Shown here: positions 34,366 through 42,596 of the stretch, one piece after another
Numbering within the stretch: the first letter of the stretch is position 1
Layout of the letters: each line of letters opens with the position of its first letter
NCBI GenBank assembly: GCA_016713245.1
Contig: JADJPM010000004.1
Location: 1,612,001-1,676,000, forward strand
Reading direction: 5' to 3'
DNA length: 64,000 nt
From: Verrucomicrobiaceae bacterium
Lineage (GTDB): Bacteria > Verrucomicrobiota > Verrucomicrobiia > Verrucomicrobiales > Verrucomicrobiaceae
Notes under the pieces: model-generated
Databases searched by the model: none
Told to the model about the DNA's origin: nothing
Seen by the model: only the letters and a program-made list of their open reading frames with translations
Made by a program: the position numbers and the translations under genes

Positions 34366-37047
34366 ATGCCGAAAGTCTTCATCAGCTACCGCCAGATCCA
34401 CGACGCCGAACGCCAGCGCGTGCGCCTTTTCGCCGAGCAGCTTCGCTACTCTGGCATCGAGGTCGTCTTGGATCAGTTTTATCTCGACGCCCATCCCGGC
34501 GGTCCCCCCGAAAAATGGCCGAAGTGGAGCAGCGATCACGCCATTCGCACCGACCACGTTATCATCATCGGCACCGAGGCATGGTTTCAGTGCTTCGATG
34601 GCACGCAGTCGCCCGGCACGGGTCTCGGAGCGGCTTGCGAGGCCGATGACCTCCGCCAGCGCCTATACGACGGTGCCAACAAGAACGAAAACATCCGCGT
34701 CGTGCTCTTCGACGACAGCGACGCCGCGCACATTTCCTTCAAGCTCAAAGGCTACCACCGCTTTCTCGCCCCTCGCGACATCTCCAACATCATCCGATGG
34801 CTCGGCGGCACTGTCCCCACCGGCGCTCCGCCTTCGTCATCGCCCATCCCTTCCAATCTCCCAGGCGGCTACATCGGTCGGCTCTTCCTCGGGCGGGAGG
34901 ATTTTCTCGACCAGCTTCGCGTCTCGCTCCTGAGGCAAACGCACGCCACTGCCATCACGCAGGCACCAGCCGCCACGGGAATCTCAGGGCTCGGCGGCAT
35001 CGGGAAGACGCATGCGGCGGTGGAGTATGCGAATCGGCATCGCGGAGACTACGCCGCGCTGCTCTTTGTCAGTGGCGAATCGCCGGAAAAGCTCCGCGCC
35101 AGCCTCGCCGCGCTCTGCGGCGTGCTGCATCTCGATGCTGGGGGAGCGCTGCCACCGGACGAGGCCACGCGGGTCACCGCTGCCGTGGATTGGCTGGCCA
35201 GCCATCGCGGCTGGCTGCTCATCGTCGATAATGTCGATACCGAGGAGGCCGCCGCCGCCCTCACCGGCCTGCTGGAGCGCCTCAGCACCGGCCACGTCCT
35301 CATCACCTCCCGCCTGCATGACTGGGCCGATCAGGTCGAGTCCCTTGACCTCAGCGTGCTCAGTCCCGACGCCGCCACGGAGCTCCTGCTTCAGCTAACC
35401 GACAAACAGCGCCGCAAAACTGCCGACGATGCCGCCCAGGCCCGCCTGCTGGCCGATCTGCTGGAGGGTCTGCCCCTCGCACTGCATCAGGCCGCCGGTT
35501 ATATTCGGGAGCAGCGCCTCACCCTCGCTGGTTACCTCGCCATTTACGAGCAGGAGGCCGCTGGCCTCCTCGGCTGGTTCAAAAAGCACCTCATCCCCTA
35601 CGCCGGACCCGAGGAGCTCGGCCCCCGGCCCGTCCTCATCACCTGGAAGACCAGCTTCGACAAACTCGACGCCGACACCCGCTTCTGGCTGCTCGTCTTC
35701 GCCCACTTCGCCCCCGACCCCATCCCCGAGTTCCTGCTCGACTCACCCCCCGACGCCGCAGACGAAGTCAAAACCCGTCACCGCACCGCCAAGAAGGCCA
35801 TCGCCCAGGCCGAAACCTACAGCCTCCTCACCCGCGACCCCAACCAGCCCCGCTTCAAGCTCCACCGCCTCGTCCAGCACATCCTCCGCCTCACCGCCCC
35901 AGATGCCGAGCGCACCACCGCCCTTGCCATGGGCATCCAACTCTTGGCCGAAAATGACCTCGGCAGTCCGCTGGATGTACGCACCTGGAAAAAATGGACC
36001 CCGCTCCAGCCCCACGCCTTCTTCCTCGTCACCCACGCCCCCAATGAGCCTGCGCTGGAGCGCTTGAGCTGGATTCTGAATGAACTGGGCGAACTCTGTT
36101 ATACCAAAGCCCTGCACATCCAGGCCGAGCCGCTGATGCGCCGCGCCTTGGCCATCGATGAGGCCAGCTTCGGCAAGGACCATCCCGAAGTCGGCACCCG
36201 CCTCAACAACCTTGCTGAATTGTTGCGCGTCACGAACCGGCTGACGGAGGCCGAGCCGCTGATGTGGCGTGCCTTGGGCATCTTAGAAACCAGCTTGGGA
36301 GAGGGGCATCCCAAAGTTGCCATCGCCGTCAACAACCTCGCTGGGTTGCTTCATGACACGAACCGGCTTGCGGAGGCTGAGCCGCTCATACGGCGTGCCT
36401 TGGGCATCAATGAGGCCAGCTACGGGCCGGACCATCCCAAGGTCGCCATCCGCCTCAACAACCTCGCGCGGTTGCTCCAGGCCACGAACCGGCTTGCGGA
36501 GGCTGAGCCGCTCATGCGGCGTGCCTTGGGTATCGATGAGGCCAGCTACGGGCCGGACCATCCCAAGGTCGCCATCCGCCTCAACAGCCTCGCTTTGTTG
36601 CTCCAGGCCACGAACCGCCTCACAGAGGCCGAACCGCTGATGCGGCGTGCCTTGGTCATCGATGAGGCCGACTATGGACCGGACCATCCCAGCGTCGCCC
36701 GTGACCTCAACAACCTCGCTGAATTGTTGCGAGTCACAAACCGGCTAGCGGAGGCCGAACCATTGACATGGCGTGCCTTAAACATTGATGAAACCAGCTA
36801 TGGCCCCGACCATCCCGATGTAGCCCGTGACCTCAATACGCTAGCACATTTGCTTTGGGCCACGAACCTGGTCGAAGACGCCGAGCCGCTGATGCGTCGT
36901 GCCTTAGGCATCTTCGTGCGCAGCTTTGGTATCAACCATCCGCACTCTAAAGGAGCCATACACAACTACATCAGTCTCTTGCTGGCCATGAAGGTGCCAA
37001 AAAAGGAGATTGAGGAGCGGGTGAGGGGCGCGGTGGAGGGCGGGTAG
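34366..37047 (+). CDS. SEFIR-NTPase-TPR protein (NLR-like)
   Basis: An 893-residue protein. Residues 1-150 are a SEFIR/TIR-like domain (PKVFISYRQIHDAERQRV, EVVLDQFYLD, then KWSSDHAIRTDHVIIIGTE). Residues ~170-560 are an NB-ARC/STAND NTPase with Walker A GISGLGGIGKTHAA (~205), Walker B LLIVDNVD (~285), the sensor VLITSR, GLPLAL and a winged-helix part. Residues ~580-870 are seven 42-residue TPRs of the kinesin-light-chain type (AEPLMRRALGIDEASYGPDH). This effector-switch-sensor order is that of bacterial NLR-like immune proteins; a general signalling role is possible. It stands alone between gltB and lepA. Confidence 0.85.
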   Translation: MPKVFISYRQIHDAERQRVRLFAEQLRYSGIEVVLDQFYLDAHPGGPPEKWPKWSSDHAIRTDHVIIIGTEAWFQCFDGTQSPGTGLGAACEADDLRQRLYDGANKNENIRVVLFDDSDAAHISFKLKGYHRFLAPRDISNIIRWLGGTVPTGAPPSSSPIPSNLPGGYIGRLFLGREDFLDQLRVSLLRQTHATAITQAPAATGISGLGGIGKTHAAVEYANRHRGDYAALLFVSGESPEKLRASLAALCGVLHLDAGGALPPDEATRVTAAVDWLASHRGWLLIVDNVDTEEAAAALTGLLERLSTGHVLITSRLHDWADQVESLDLSVLSPDAATELLLQLTDKQRRKTADDAAQARLLADLLEGLPLALHQAAGYIREQRLTLAGYLAIYEQEAAGLLGWFKKHLIPYAGPEELGPRPVLITWKTSFDKLDADTRFWLLVFAHFAPDPIPEFLLDSPPDAADEVKTRHRTAKKAIAQAETYSLLTRDPNQPRFKLHRLVQHILRLTAPDAERTTALAMGIQLLAENDLGSPLDVRTWKKWTPLQPHAFFLVTHAPNEPALERLSWILNELGELCYTKALHIQAEPLMRRALAIDEASFGKDHPEVGTRLNNLAELLRVTNRLTEAEPLMWRALGILETSLGEGHPKVAIAVNNLAGLLHDTNRLAEAEPLIRRALGINEASYGPDHPKVAIRLNNLARLLQATNRLAEAEPLMRRALGIDEASYGPDHPKVAIRLNSLALLLQATNRLTEAEPLMRRALVIDEADYGPDHPSVARDLNNLAELLRVTNRLAEAEPLTWRALNIDETSYGPDHPDVARDLNTLAHLLWATNLVEDAEPLMRRALGIFVRSFGINHPHSKGAIHNYISLLLAMKVPKKEIEERVRGAVEGG

Positions 37048-37179
37048 GGCGCGGACAGGCTTCTTGCTCGACGGCTTGATGCCGGGAGCTCGCCGCTCAC
37101 ACCTTTGCACCGTGCCGTGAAGTGCTCAGTGGCCTAGATGTTGAGCAGGGAGTAACTTGAGGGTTCCCCAAGCCGGATA

Positions 37180-37239
37180 GACAGAGGAATGTGGACAAAG
37201 GAATGATGCATTGGATTCCTCTGTCCACATTCCTCTGTC
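37180..37239. terminator. 18-bp perfect hairpin between SEFIR gene and lepA
   Basis: Arms GACAGAGGAATGTGGACA and TGTCCACATTCCTCTGTC are perfectly complementary, with a second partial repeat in the loop. TTTTTC follows on the plus strand. It probably terminates transcription from the SEFIR-NTPase-TPR gene and may also act for lepA. The 130 bp before it show nothing recognisable. Confidence 0.75.
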
Positions 37240-37244
37240 TTTTT

Positions 37245-39041
37245 CTAGTTGTTCTTCAGCACCTCGATGAAGGCTTCCTGAGGGATGTTGACCTTGCCGA
37301 TGGCTTTCATCTTCTTTTTACCTTCCTTCTGCTTGTCGAGGAGCTTGCGTTTACGGCTGATGTCACCGCCGTAGCATTTGGCGGTCACGTCTTTGCGCAG
37401 GGCGCTGATGCTTTCACGAGCGATGACCTTGCCACCGATGGCGGCCTGGATGGCGACGACGAAGAGCTGCTGCGGGATGACTTCTTTGAGCTTGGCGCAA
37501 AGCTGGCGGCCACGGAACTCGGCTTTGCCGCGATGGACGATGCAGGAGAAGGCGTCCACGGGATCGCCAGCGATGAGGATGTCCATTTTGACGAGTTCGG
37601 CGGCTTCGTAGCCAGCGTGTTCGTAGTCCATGCTGCCGTAACCACGGGTGATGGACTTGAGCTTGTCGTTGAAGTCCACGAGGATCTCGTTCAGCGGCAA
37701 AACGGTGTGCAGGAGCACGCGACGGTCGTCGAGGGTTTCGGTGTTGTTCACCTGGCCACGCTTGTCCATGACGAGCTGCATCATATCGCCGATGTGCTCG
37801 TTGGGGATCATGATGTTGACCTTGACGATGGGCTCGCGGATTTCGTCGATCTCCTGGGCGCTGGGGAGGAAGCAGGGATTATCCACCTGGAGTTCTTCAC
37901 CATTGGTTTTGCGGACTTGGTAGATGACGGAAGGATACGTCGAGATGACGTCCATATTGAACTCCCGGCGGAGGCGTTCCTGGACGATCTCCATGTGCAG
38001 GAGGCCGAGGAAGCCGCAGCGGAACCCGAAACCGAGGGCGGCGGAGCTTTCGCTCATGAAGGTGAAGGCGGCGTCGTTGATCTGAAGCTTGCCGACGGCG
38101 GCTTTGAGCGATTCGAAATCGTCGGTGCTGACGGGGTAAATGCCGCTGAAGACGAGCGGGTGGATTTCTTTGAAGCCCGGAAGCGGCTCAGGTGCTGGGC
38201 GGCGTGTCTCGGTGAGCGTGTCGCCGATTTTCACGTCGGCGGTGGTTTTCACGTTGGCGATGAGGTAGCCCACGTCACCGGGCTCGAGCTTTTCACAGCT
38301 AACCATCTTCGGGCGGAAGATGCCGACGTCTTTGATTTCGTAATCGAGGCCGGTGGACATCATGCGCACCTTTTGGCCGCGAATGATGGTGCCGGAGATG
38401 ACGCGGACGTAGCTGACGACGCCTCGGTAGGCGTCAAAGATGGAGTCAAAGACGGAGGCGCGGAGGTAGCCGTCGCCGGGGTCGGTCGGCGCAGGGATGT
38501 GGGCGACGACGGCTTCCAAGATGTCCTGGATGCCGATGCCCATCTTGGCGCTGGCGGGCACGGCTTCATCGGCGGAGAGCTGGAGGATGTCCTCAAGCTG
38601 GCGTTTGCATTTGTCGATGTCGGCGCTGGGGAGATCGACTTTATTGATAACGGGGATGACGTGCAGGTTTTGCTGCAAGGCGAGGTTCAAATTGGCCACG
38701 GTCTGGGCCTCCACGCCTTGGGAGGCATCGATGAGCAGGAGAGCACCTTCGCAGGCGGCGAGGGAGCGGCTCACCTCGTAGCTGAAATCGACGTGGCCGG
38801 GGGTGTCGAGCAGGTTGAGCTTGTACATCTGGCCGTCGCGGGCCTTGTAGTTCATGCACACCGGGTGCGCCTTGATGGTGATGCCACGCTCGCGTTCGAG
38901 GTCCATGCTATCGAGGAGCTGGTCCTGCTGCTGGCGCACGGTGATGGTGTGGGTGAACTCGAGAAGCCGGTCGGAGAGCGTGGTCTTCCCGTGGTCGATG
39001 TGCGCGATGATGGAGAAATTGCGGGTGTTGGCGATGGACAT
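37245..39041 (-). CDS. lepA: Elongation factor 4
   Basis: A 598-residue translational GTPase that back-translocates or remodels stalled ribosomes. G motifs are AHIDHGKTTL (G1), RGITIKA (G2), DTPGHVD (G3), NKVDLP (G4) and a SAK-type G5. The EF4-specific C-terminal domain is present (KCYGGDISRKRKLLDKQKEGKKKM). The start at 39041 is the conserved MSIANTRNFSIIAHIDHG position. Length matches the family. Confidence 0.96.
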   Translation of the reverse strand: MSIANTRNFSIIAHIDHGKTTLSDRLLEFTHTITVRQQQDQLLDSMDLERERGITIKAHPVCMNYKARDGQMYKLNLLDTPGHVDFSYEVSRSLAACEGALLLIDASQGVEAQTVANLNLALQQNLHVIPVINKVDLPSADIDKCKRQLEDILQLSADEAVPASAKMGIGIQDILEAVVAHIPAPTDPGDGYLRASVFDSIFDAYRGVVSYVRVISGTIIRGQKVRMMSTGLDYEIKDVGIFRPKMVSCEKLEPGDVGYLIANVKTTADVKIGDTLTETRRPAPEPLPGFKEIHPLVFSGIYPVSTDDFESLKAAVGKLQINDAAFTFMSESSAALGFGFRCGFLGLLHMEIVQERLRREFNMDVISTYPSVIYQVRKTNGEELQVDNPCFLPSAQEIDEIREPIVKVNIMIPNEHIGDMMQLVMDKRGQVNNTETLDDRRVLLHTVLPLNEILVDFNDKLKSITRGYGSMDYEHAGYEAAELVKMDILIAGDPVDAFSCIVHRGKAEFRGRQLCAKLKEVIPQQLFVVAIQAAIGGKVIARESISALRKDVTAKCYGGDISRKRKLLDKQKEGKKKMKAIGKVNIPQEAFIEVLKNN

Positions 39042-39134
39042 TCGAAAGGGGCTGGCGGGAGGGGGCGCGTATCTAGGCGAGAGCCGTCGGGAATGCAATG
39101 CAGGATGCACCGGGCCGTTTAGGCTGGCTCCGGC

Positions 39135-39434
39135 ATGAAACGCGAAAAACTCACGGAACCTCAAATCGACGTCGAAATGGACTCACTGTCCGTTTTCGGC
39201 GGCTGGCGGCTCGAAAACGGCCTTTTGGTCAAAGAGTTCCGCTTTGCCAGTTACCTCGATGGCGTGCGTTTTGCCACCCGTGTGGCCGAGGCGGCGGAAA
39301 GCATGGACCACCACCCCGATCTGACGATTTCCTGGCGGCGGGTGAACTTCCATGTGACTACCCACAGCGCCCAGGGCCTCACGGAGCTGGATTTCGAGTT
39401 GGCAAGGCGGGCGGAGGATCAATCAGCAAGATAA
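39135..39434 (+). CDS. 4a-hydroxytetrahydrobiopterin dehydratase (PCD/DCoH)
   Basis: A 99-residue protein. The active-site motif MDHHPDL with W and N-V-xTTHS-GLTE-D spacing (SWRRVNFHVTTHSAQGLTE) is the pterin-4a-carbinolamine dehydratase signature. The reaction recycles the oxidised pterin cofactor of aromatic amino acid hydroxylases; in bacteria without such hydroxylases a role in molybdopterin metabolism has been proposed. Divergent from lepA; its last 16 bp overlap the convergent FmdB-like gene. Confidence 0.9.
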   Translation: MKREKLTEPQIDVEMDSLSVFGGWRLENGLLVKEFRFASYLDGVRFATRVAEAAESMDHHPDLTISWRRVNFHVTTHSAQGLTELDFELARRAEDQSAR

Positions 39435-39943
39435 TCCCGCATGTCGTAGAGCTTTGGGTCGCGGACCGGCTCTTTCCGGGCCGCTTTGACGCGGCTGAGC
39501 ATCTGCGAAAAGAGCGCATCGCCTGCTCCGCCTTCATCGAGGCCGCCGAACTGCTCCTCCAGCTTTTCCGGGTCTTCGCCCGCTTCGAGGCGGCGGACCA
39601 TCTCACGCAACTCCGGCGGCGCTTTGTCGCCCATCACCGAGGTCATTTTGCGCATGAAATGGCCGAGCTGCTTGGGGTCGGGGTTATTCTCGTCGAGACC
39701 ACTCATATCCCGCTCCATCTCCGCCATGAAGGCATCCATTTTGGACTCGTCGAGGCCGTCAAAGGGATCATCGGCGGATTCCTCCTTCGCCTTGCCGATG
39801 ACGGCGAAGCGTGATACTCGCCGCTCCATGCGCAAATCCGGGCCGTCGGGGCATTTCGGCAGCTTGTCCTTCATCGCCAGCGAGCGGGCGAGGAAGGAAT
39901 AGAGCTTGTTGTTATCCGGGCAGTAGAACTCGTAGATCGGCAT
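39419..39943 (-). CDS. FmdB-type zinc-ribbon protein with acidic tail
   Basis: A 174-residue protein. The N-terminus MPIYEFYCPDNNKLYSFLAR, then LPKCPDGP, resembles FmdB-type regulatory zinc ribbons, although only two Cys are visible rather than four. The remainder is a helical acidic region (MAEMERDMSGLDENNPDPKQ, LGHFMRKMTSVMG) common to verrucomicrobial homologues. Role unknown; it is first in a same-strand series with the PAP2 and glycosyltransferase genes. Confidence 0.6.
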   Translation of the reverse strand: MPIYEFYCPDNNKLYSFLARSLAMKDKLPKCPDGPDLRMERRVSRFAVIGKAKEESADDPFDGLDESKMDAFMAEMERDMSGLDENNPDPKQLGHFMRKMTSVMGDKAPPELREMVRRLEAGEDPEKLEEQFGGLDEGGAGDALFSQMLSRVKAARKEPVRDPKLYDMRDYLAD

Positions 39944-39966
39944 GGCGGGTGAATGGTGCGGAAATT

Positions 39967-40575
39967 TCAAGCTGCCTTCTCCGGGGCCATCCGTCGGATG
40001 AAAAATACGACCGCCAAGCCAGTGAGCACGCCTAGGGCCATGCTCGGCGGGATGTCGGAGGGCCAGTGAGCACCGCAGTAGATGCGGGACCAGGCCACGG
40101 CGGCGGCAAGAAGGTAGATGCCCAGGCCGATGCGGCGGTAAAAGCACGCCACAACGGTGGCCACGGCGAACATGTTCACCGTGTGGCTGGAAGGGAAGGA
40201 CTTGCCGCGCAGCTCGCCACGCGGGTGGCTGATTTCTTTCGTGGGCGGTGCAAACAGTCGCATCACCGCAGGCGTGGCTGGAGCGAGGTCTCGCACGATG
40301 ACGCCTTCGATCGCATCGCGGGGACGCACGCGACCGACGAGCTTTTTGAGGGTGTTTGAGACCAAGGCATCGCCGATGCCGATGGCGAGGGCGGCGCAGA
40401 GAAACATGATCCGTGCCTTTCTCCCGCCGCGCATCACGAGCACGAGGGCCATGATCACGAGAGGCGGCATCCAGGCCTCGATGGCGGAGATGGCTGGCAT
40501 GGCGTAATCCAGCCAGCCAGCGGACCACGTTTGATTGATGAGGCGGAGCAATTCGAGGTCCCAGGCGTGATTCAT
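39967..40575 (-). CDS. PAP2-family membrane phosphatase
   Basis: A 202-residue protein with about five membrane segments. The three PAP2 motifs are KLVGRVRPR, SFPSSHTVNMFA and SRIYCGAHWPSD (catalytic His in motif 3). Family members dephosphorylate lipid phosphates such as undecaprenyl diphosphate or phosphatidate. Its ATG overlaps the stop of the upstream glycosyltransferase by 4 bp, so the two are coupled and may act together on lipid-linked sugars. Confidence 0.9.
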   Translation of the reverse strand: MNHAWDLELLRLINQTWSAGWLDYAMPAISAIEAWMPPLVIMALVLVMRGGRKARIMFLCAALAIGIGDALVSNTLKKLVGRVRPRDAIEGVIVRDLAPATPAVMRLFAPPTKEISHPRGELRGKSFPSSHTVNMFAVATVVACFYRRIGLGIYLLAAAVAWSRIYCGAHWPSDIPPSMALGVLTGLAVVFFIRRMAPEKAA

Positions 40576-42095
40576 GAGGGGCGGATGGCTTTCCAGGTTT
40601 TCAGTTTCACACCGCGAAACACGCCGAACTGCCGTGTCTCAGCACCGAGCGGGATGGAGATGGTGCCGAGCGGCTCCACGCGTTCGAAGCACTTCGCAAA
40701 GTCAGGCAGCAGCACCATGCTTTCATCCGCGCCGGGCACGAGGATCATCGCATCCTGGCCGATCCGCTCTTCCGGCCCCGGCCAGATTTCATACTGAGAT
40801 TGAGGAAAGGCAGTCGGCTCCCAGCGATAGACACGCGGATGGCTCGGCATGTAAAAAGCCATCCAGGCGGCGTGGTAACGATGGCCCAAAGCCATGACGA
40901 AGGTGTTGTCACGCTCCGGCATCTTTTGCAGCCATGTGTCCGCCGCGAGACCTGCTTCACGCCAGCCGCGAAGTCCGCCCAGTTTCTTGATCGACTTCAG
41001 GTCCGTGAGCATGAACACGATCACCGCGAGGTGAATCACCACCGCCAAACCGCCCGCGATGCGCAGCGACCAGCGTCGCCAGCCTTCGCGTCCGTTTTCT
41101 AGCAGCCAGGCCGCCGCGAGGATGATCGCAGGCACGAAGAAGGCGGCGGGCCAGTTCGGATTGATGCGCTGGCGCAGGGCGAGAATGGCAAAACAGGCGA
41201 GTGCGGGGCCTGCGCATACCCAGAGGTAACGCTGCGGCCTGGAAAGCCCGCGCAGCCCACGAAAGGTCTGCCAAAGCGCCGCCACCATCGCCACGAAGAG
41301 CACGGGTGTATAGACCAGCGCTTGAAGGCCGATGTTTTCCGCGGTGCGGCCCAGCCACTTGCTGAAGGTCGGCGTCGAGGAGGCGTCGAAGTGATGCTTC
41401 GTATGCTCCAGCGTGATCCAGCCATGCTGCTCGTTCCACCACAGCACCGGAAGGATGAAGAGCAGGCCGAGCACGGCAGAGGTCCAAAAGCCCGCTCGCT
41501 TGAGCAAACCTCGATCTTCCGGCGAAACGGCCGCGAAGACGATCATGAGCACCGGAAAGACGAGCATCATCTGCTTGCTCAGGCAGCCAAAACCGATCAC
41601 TAGCCCCAGAAGTAGCCAGTGCGAAAATTTGCCCGGAGCCTCCACCGCCCGCCAAAAGAGCCACAGCGCCGCCGTCCAGGCCAACAATAGAGGCGCATCT
41701 ATCGTCAGCAGCAGGCACAGGCCGGCGTTTCCCGGCGTGAGGACCATCAACAAGGCCGCGAGGGGCGCCACTCGCTCGCCGAGGAGGTCACGAGCCATGC
41801 GCCAGGTGAGGAGCAAGGTCACCATGCCCAGAAGCAGGGCGGAAAGACGGATGCCCCACTCGGCATTGCCTGTGAGCCAGCCGATCACGCCCATCATCCA
41901 GCCGATCATCGGCGGCTTCGAATAATAACCCCAGTCCGGCTGGCGGCCCCAGTCCCAGTAATAGGCCTCGTCACCGGCGAGATCCGCCCCGTTTACCACC
42001 GCCAGCAGCATGATCAGCCGCACGAGCACGATGCCGCCCAGCCAAAGCCACAGGCGTTTTCCGCGCAGGTTGTCCAAAAGCGAATCCCAAGTCAT
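40572..42095 (-). CDS. ArnT/PMT-like membrane glycosyltransferase
   Basis: A 507-residue polytopic protein of the GT83/GT39 type. The first periplasmic loop carries the catalytic acid region (ADLAGDEAYYWDWGRQPDWG), followed by SKPPMIGWMMG and about ten membrane segments, then a soluble C-terminal domain. These enzymes move sugars from polyprenyl-phosphate donors to lipid A or proteins. The start at 42095 (MTWDSLLDNLRG) is preferred over an ATG 12 codons earlier. Coupled to the PAP2 gene. Confidence 0.85.
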   Translation of the reverse strand: MTWDSLLDNLRGKRLWLWLGGIVLVRLIMLLAVVNGADLAGDEAYYWDWGRQPDWGYYSKPPMIGWMMGVIGWLTGNAEWGIRLSALLLGMVTLLLTWRMARDLLGERVAPLAALLMVLTPGNAGLCLLLTIDAPLLLAWTAALWLFWRAVEAPGKFSHWLLLGLVIGFGCLSKQMMLVFPVLMIVFAAVSPEDRGLLKRAGFWTSAVLGLLFILPVLWWNEQHGWITLEHTKHHFDASSTPTFSKWLGRTAENIGLQALVYTPVLFVAMVAALWQTFRGLRGLSRPQRYLWVCAGPALACFAILALRQRINPNWPAAFFVPAIILAAAWLLENGREGWRRWSLRIAGGLAVVIHLAVIVFMLTDLKSIKKLGGLRGWREAGLAADTWLQKMPERDNTFVMALGHRYHAAWMAFYMPSHPRVYRWEPTAFPQSQYEIWPGPEERIGQDAMILVPGADESMVLLPDFAKCFERVEPLGTISIPLGAETRQFGVFRGVKLKTWKAIRPS

Positions 42096-42208
42096 CCGCC
42101 TTCCTAAACAGGTCTGCGGGCCTCGTTTCAAGCCCGGCGTGAAATCAAACGCATCGCGAAGCCGATTCGAGGCTGGCGATGGCGGTGGAACGATCTACCA
42201 TACCCGTC

Positions 42209-42529
42209 ATGCACCCGGTTCTCGTCGTTTTATGCACCTTTCCAGATGTCGAAAAAGCCCGCGAAGTCGGCACGGCTCTCATCGAGGCCCAGCTCGCGGC
42301 GTGTGTGAATCTGCTGCCGGGCATCGAATCGATCTACCGGTGGCAAGGCGCGGTGGAAAGGGCAGGGGAGGTGCTGGCGGTGTTCAAGACGACGGCGGAA
42401 GCGTGGTCGGTATTTGAGGTGAAGCTGAAGGAGCTGCATCCTTACGACGTGCCGGAGATCGTAGCGCTGCGCCCGGAGCAGGTGGCCGAGAGTTATGCAC
42501 GATGGGTGATCGAGGAAACCCGCCCTTGA
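42209..42529 (+). CDS. cutA: CutA1 divalent-cation tolerance protein
   Basis: A 106-residue protein, the usual CutA1 length from this start. Signatures are CTFPDVEKAREVGTALIE, LAACVNLLPGIESIYRWQG and HPYDVPEIVAL. CutA forms a very stable trimer; it has been linked to copper tolerance, but its precise function is unsettled. Confidence 0.93.
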   Translation: MHPVLVVLCTFPDVEKAREVGTALIEAQLAACVNLLPGIESIYRWQGAVERAGEVLAVFKTTAEAWSVFEVKLKELHPYDVPEIVALRPEQVAESYARWVIEETRP

Positions 42530-42596
42530 AGATGCGGGGGCGTGGGGAATAATCGGCGCGTCGTTTCTCCCCCACTCTCTTTTTTAACAGTCACTC

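Noticed and set aside
37191..39122. A 643-codon frame antisense to lepA
   Set aside because: lepA is full-length with all GTPase motifs; the reverse frame has no domain.
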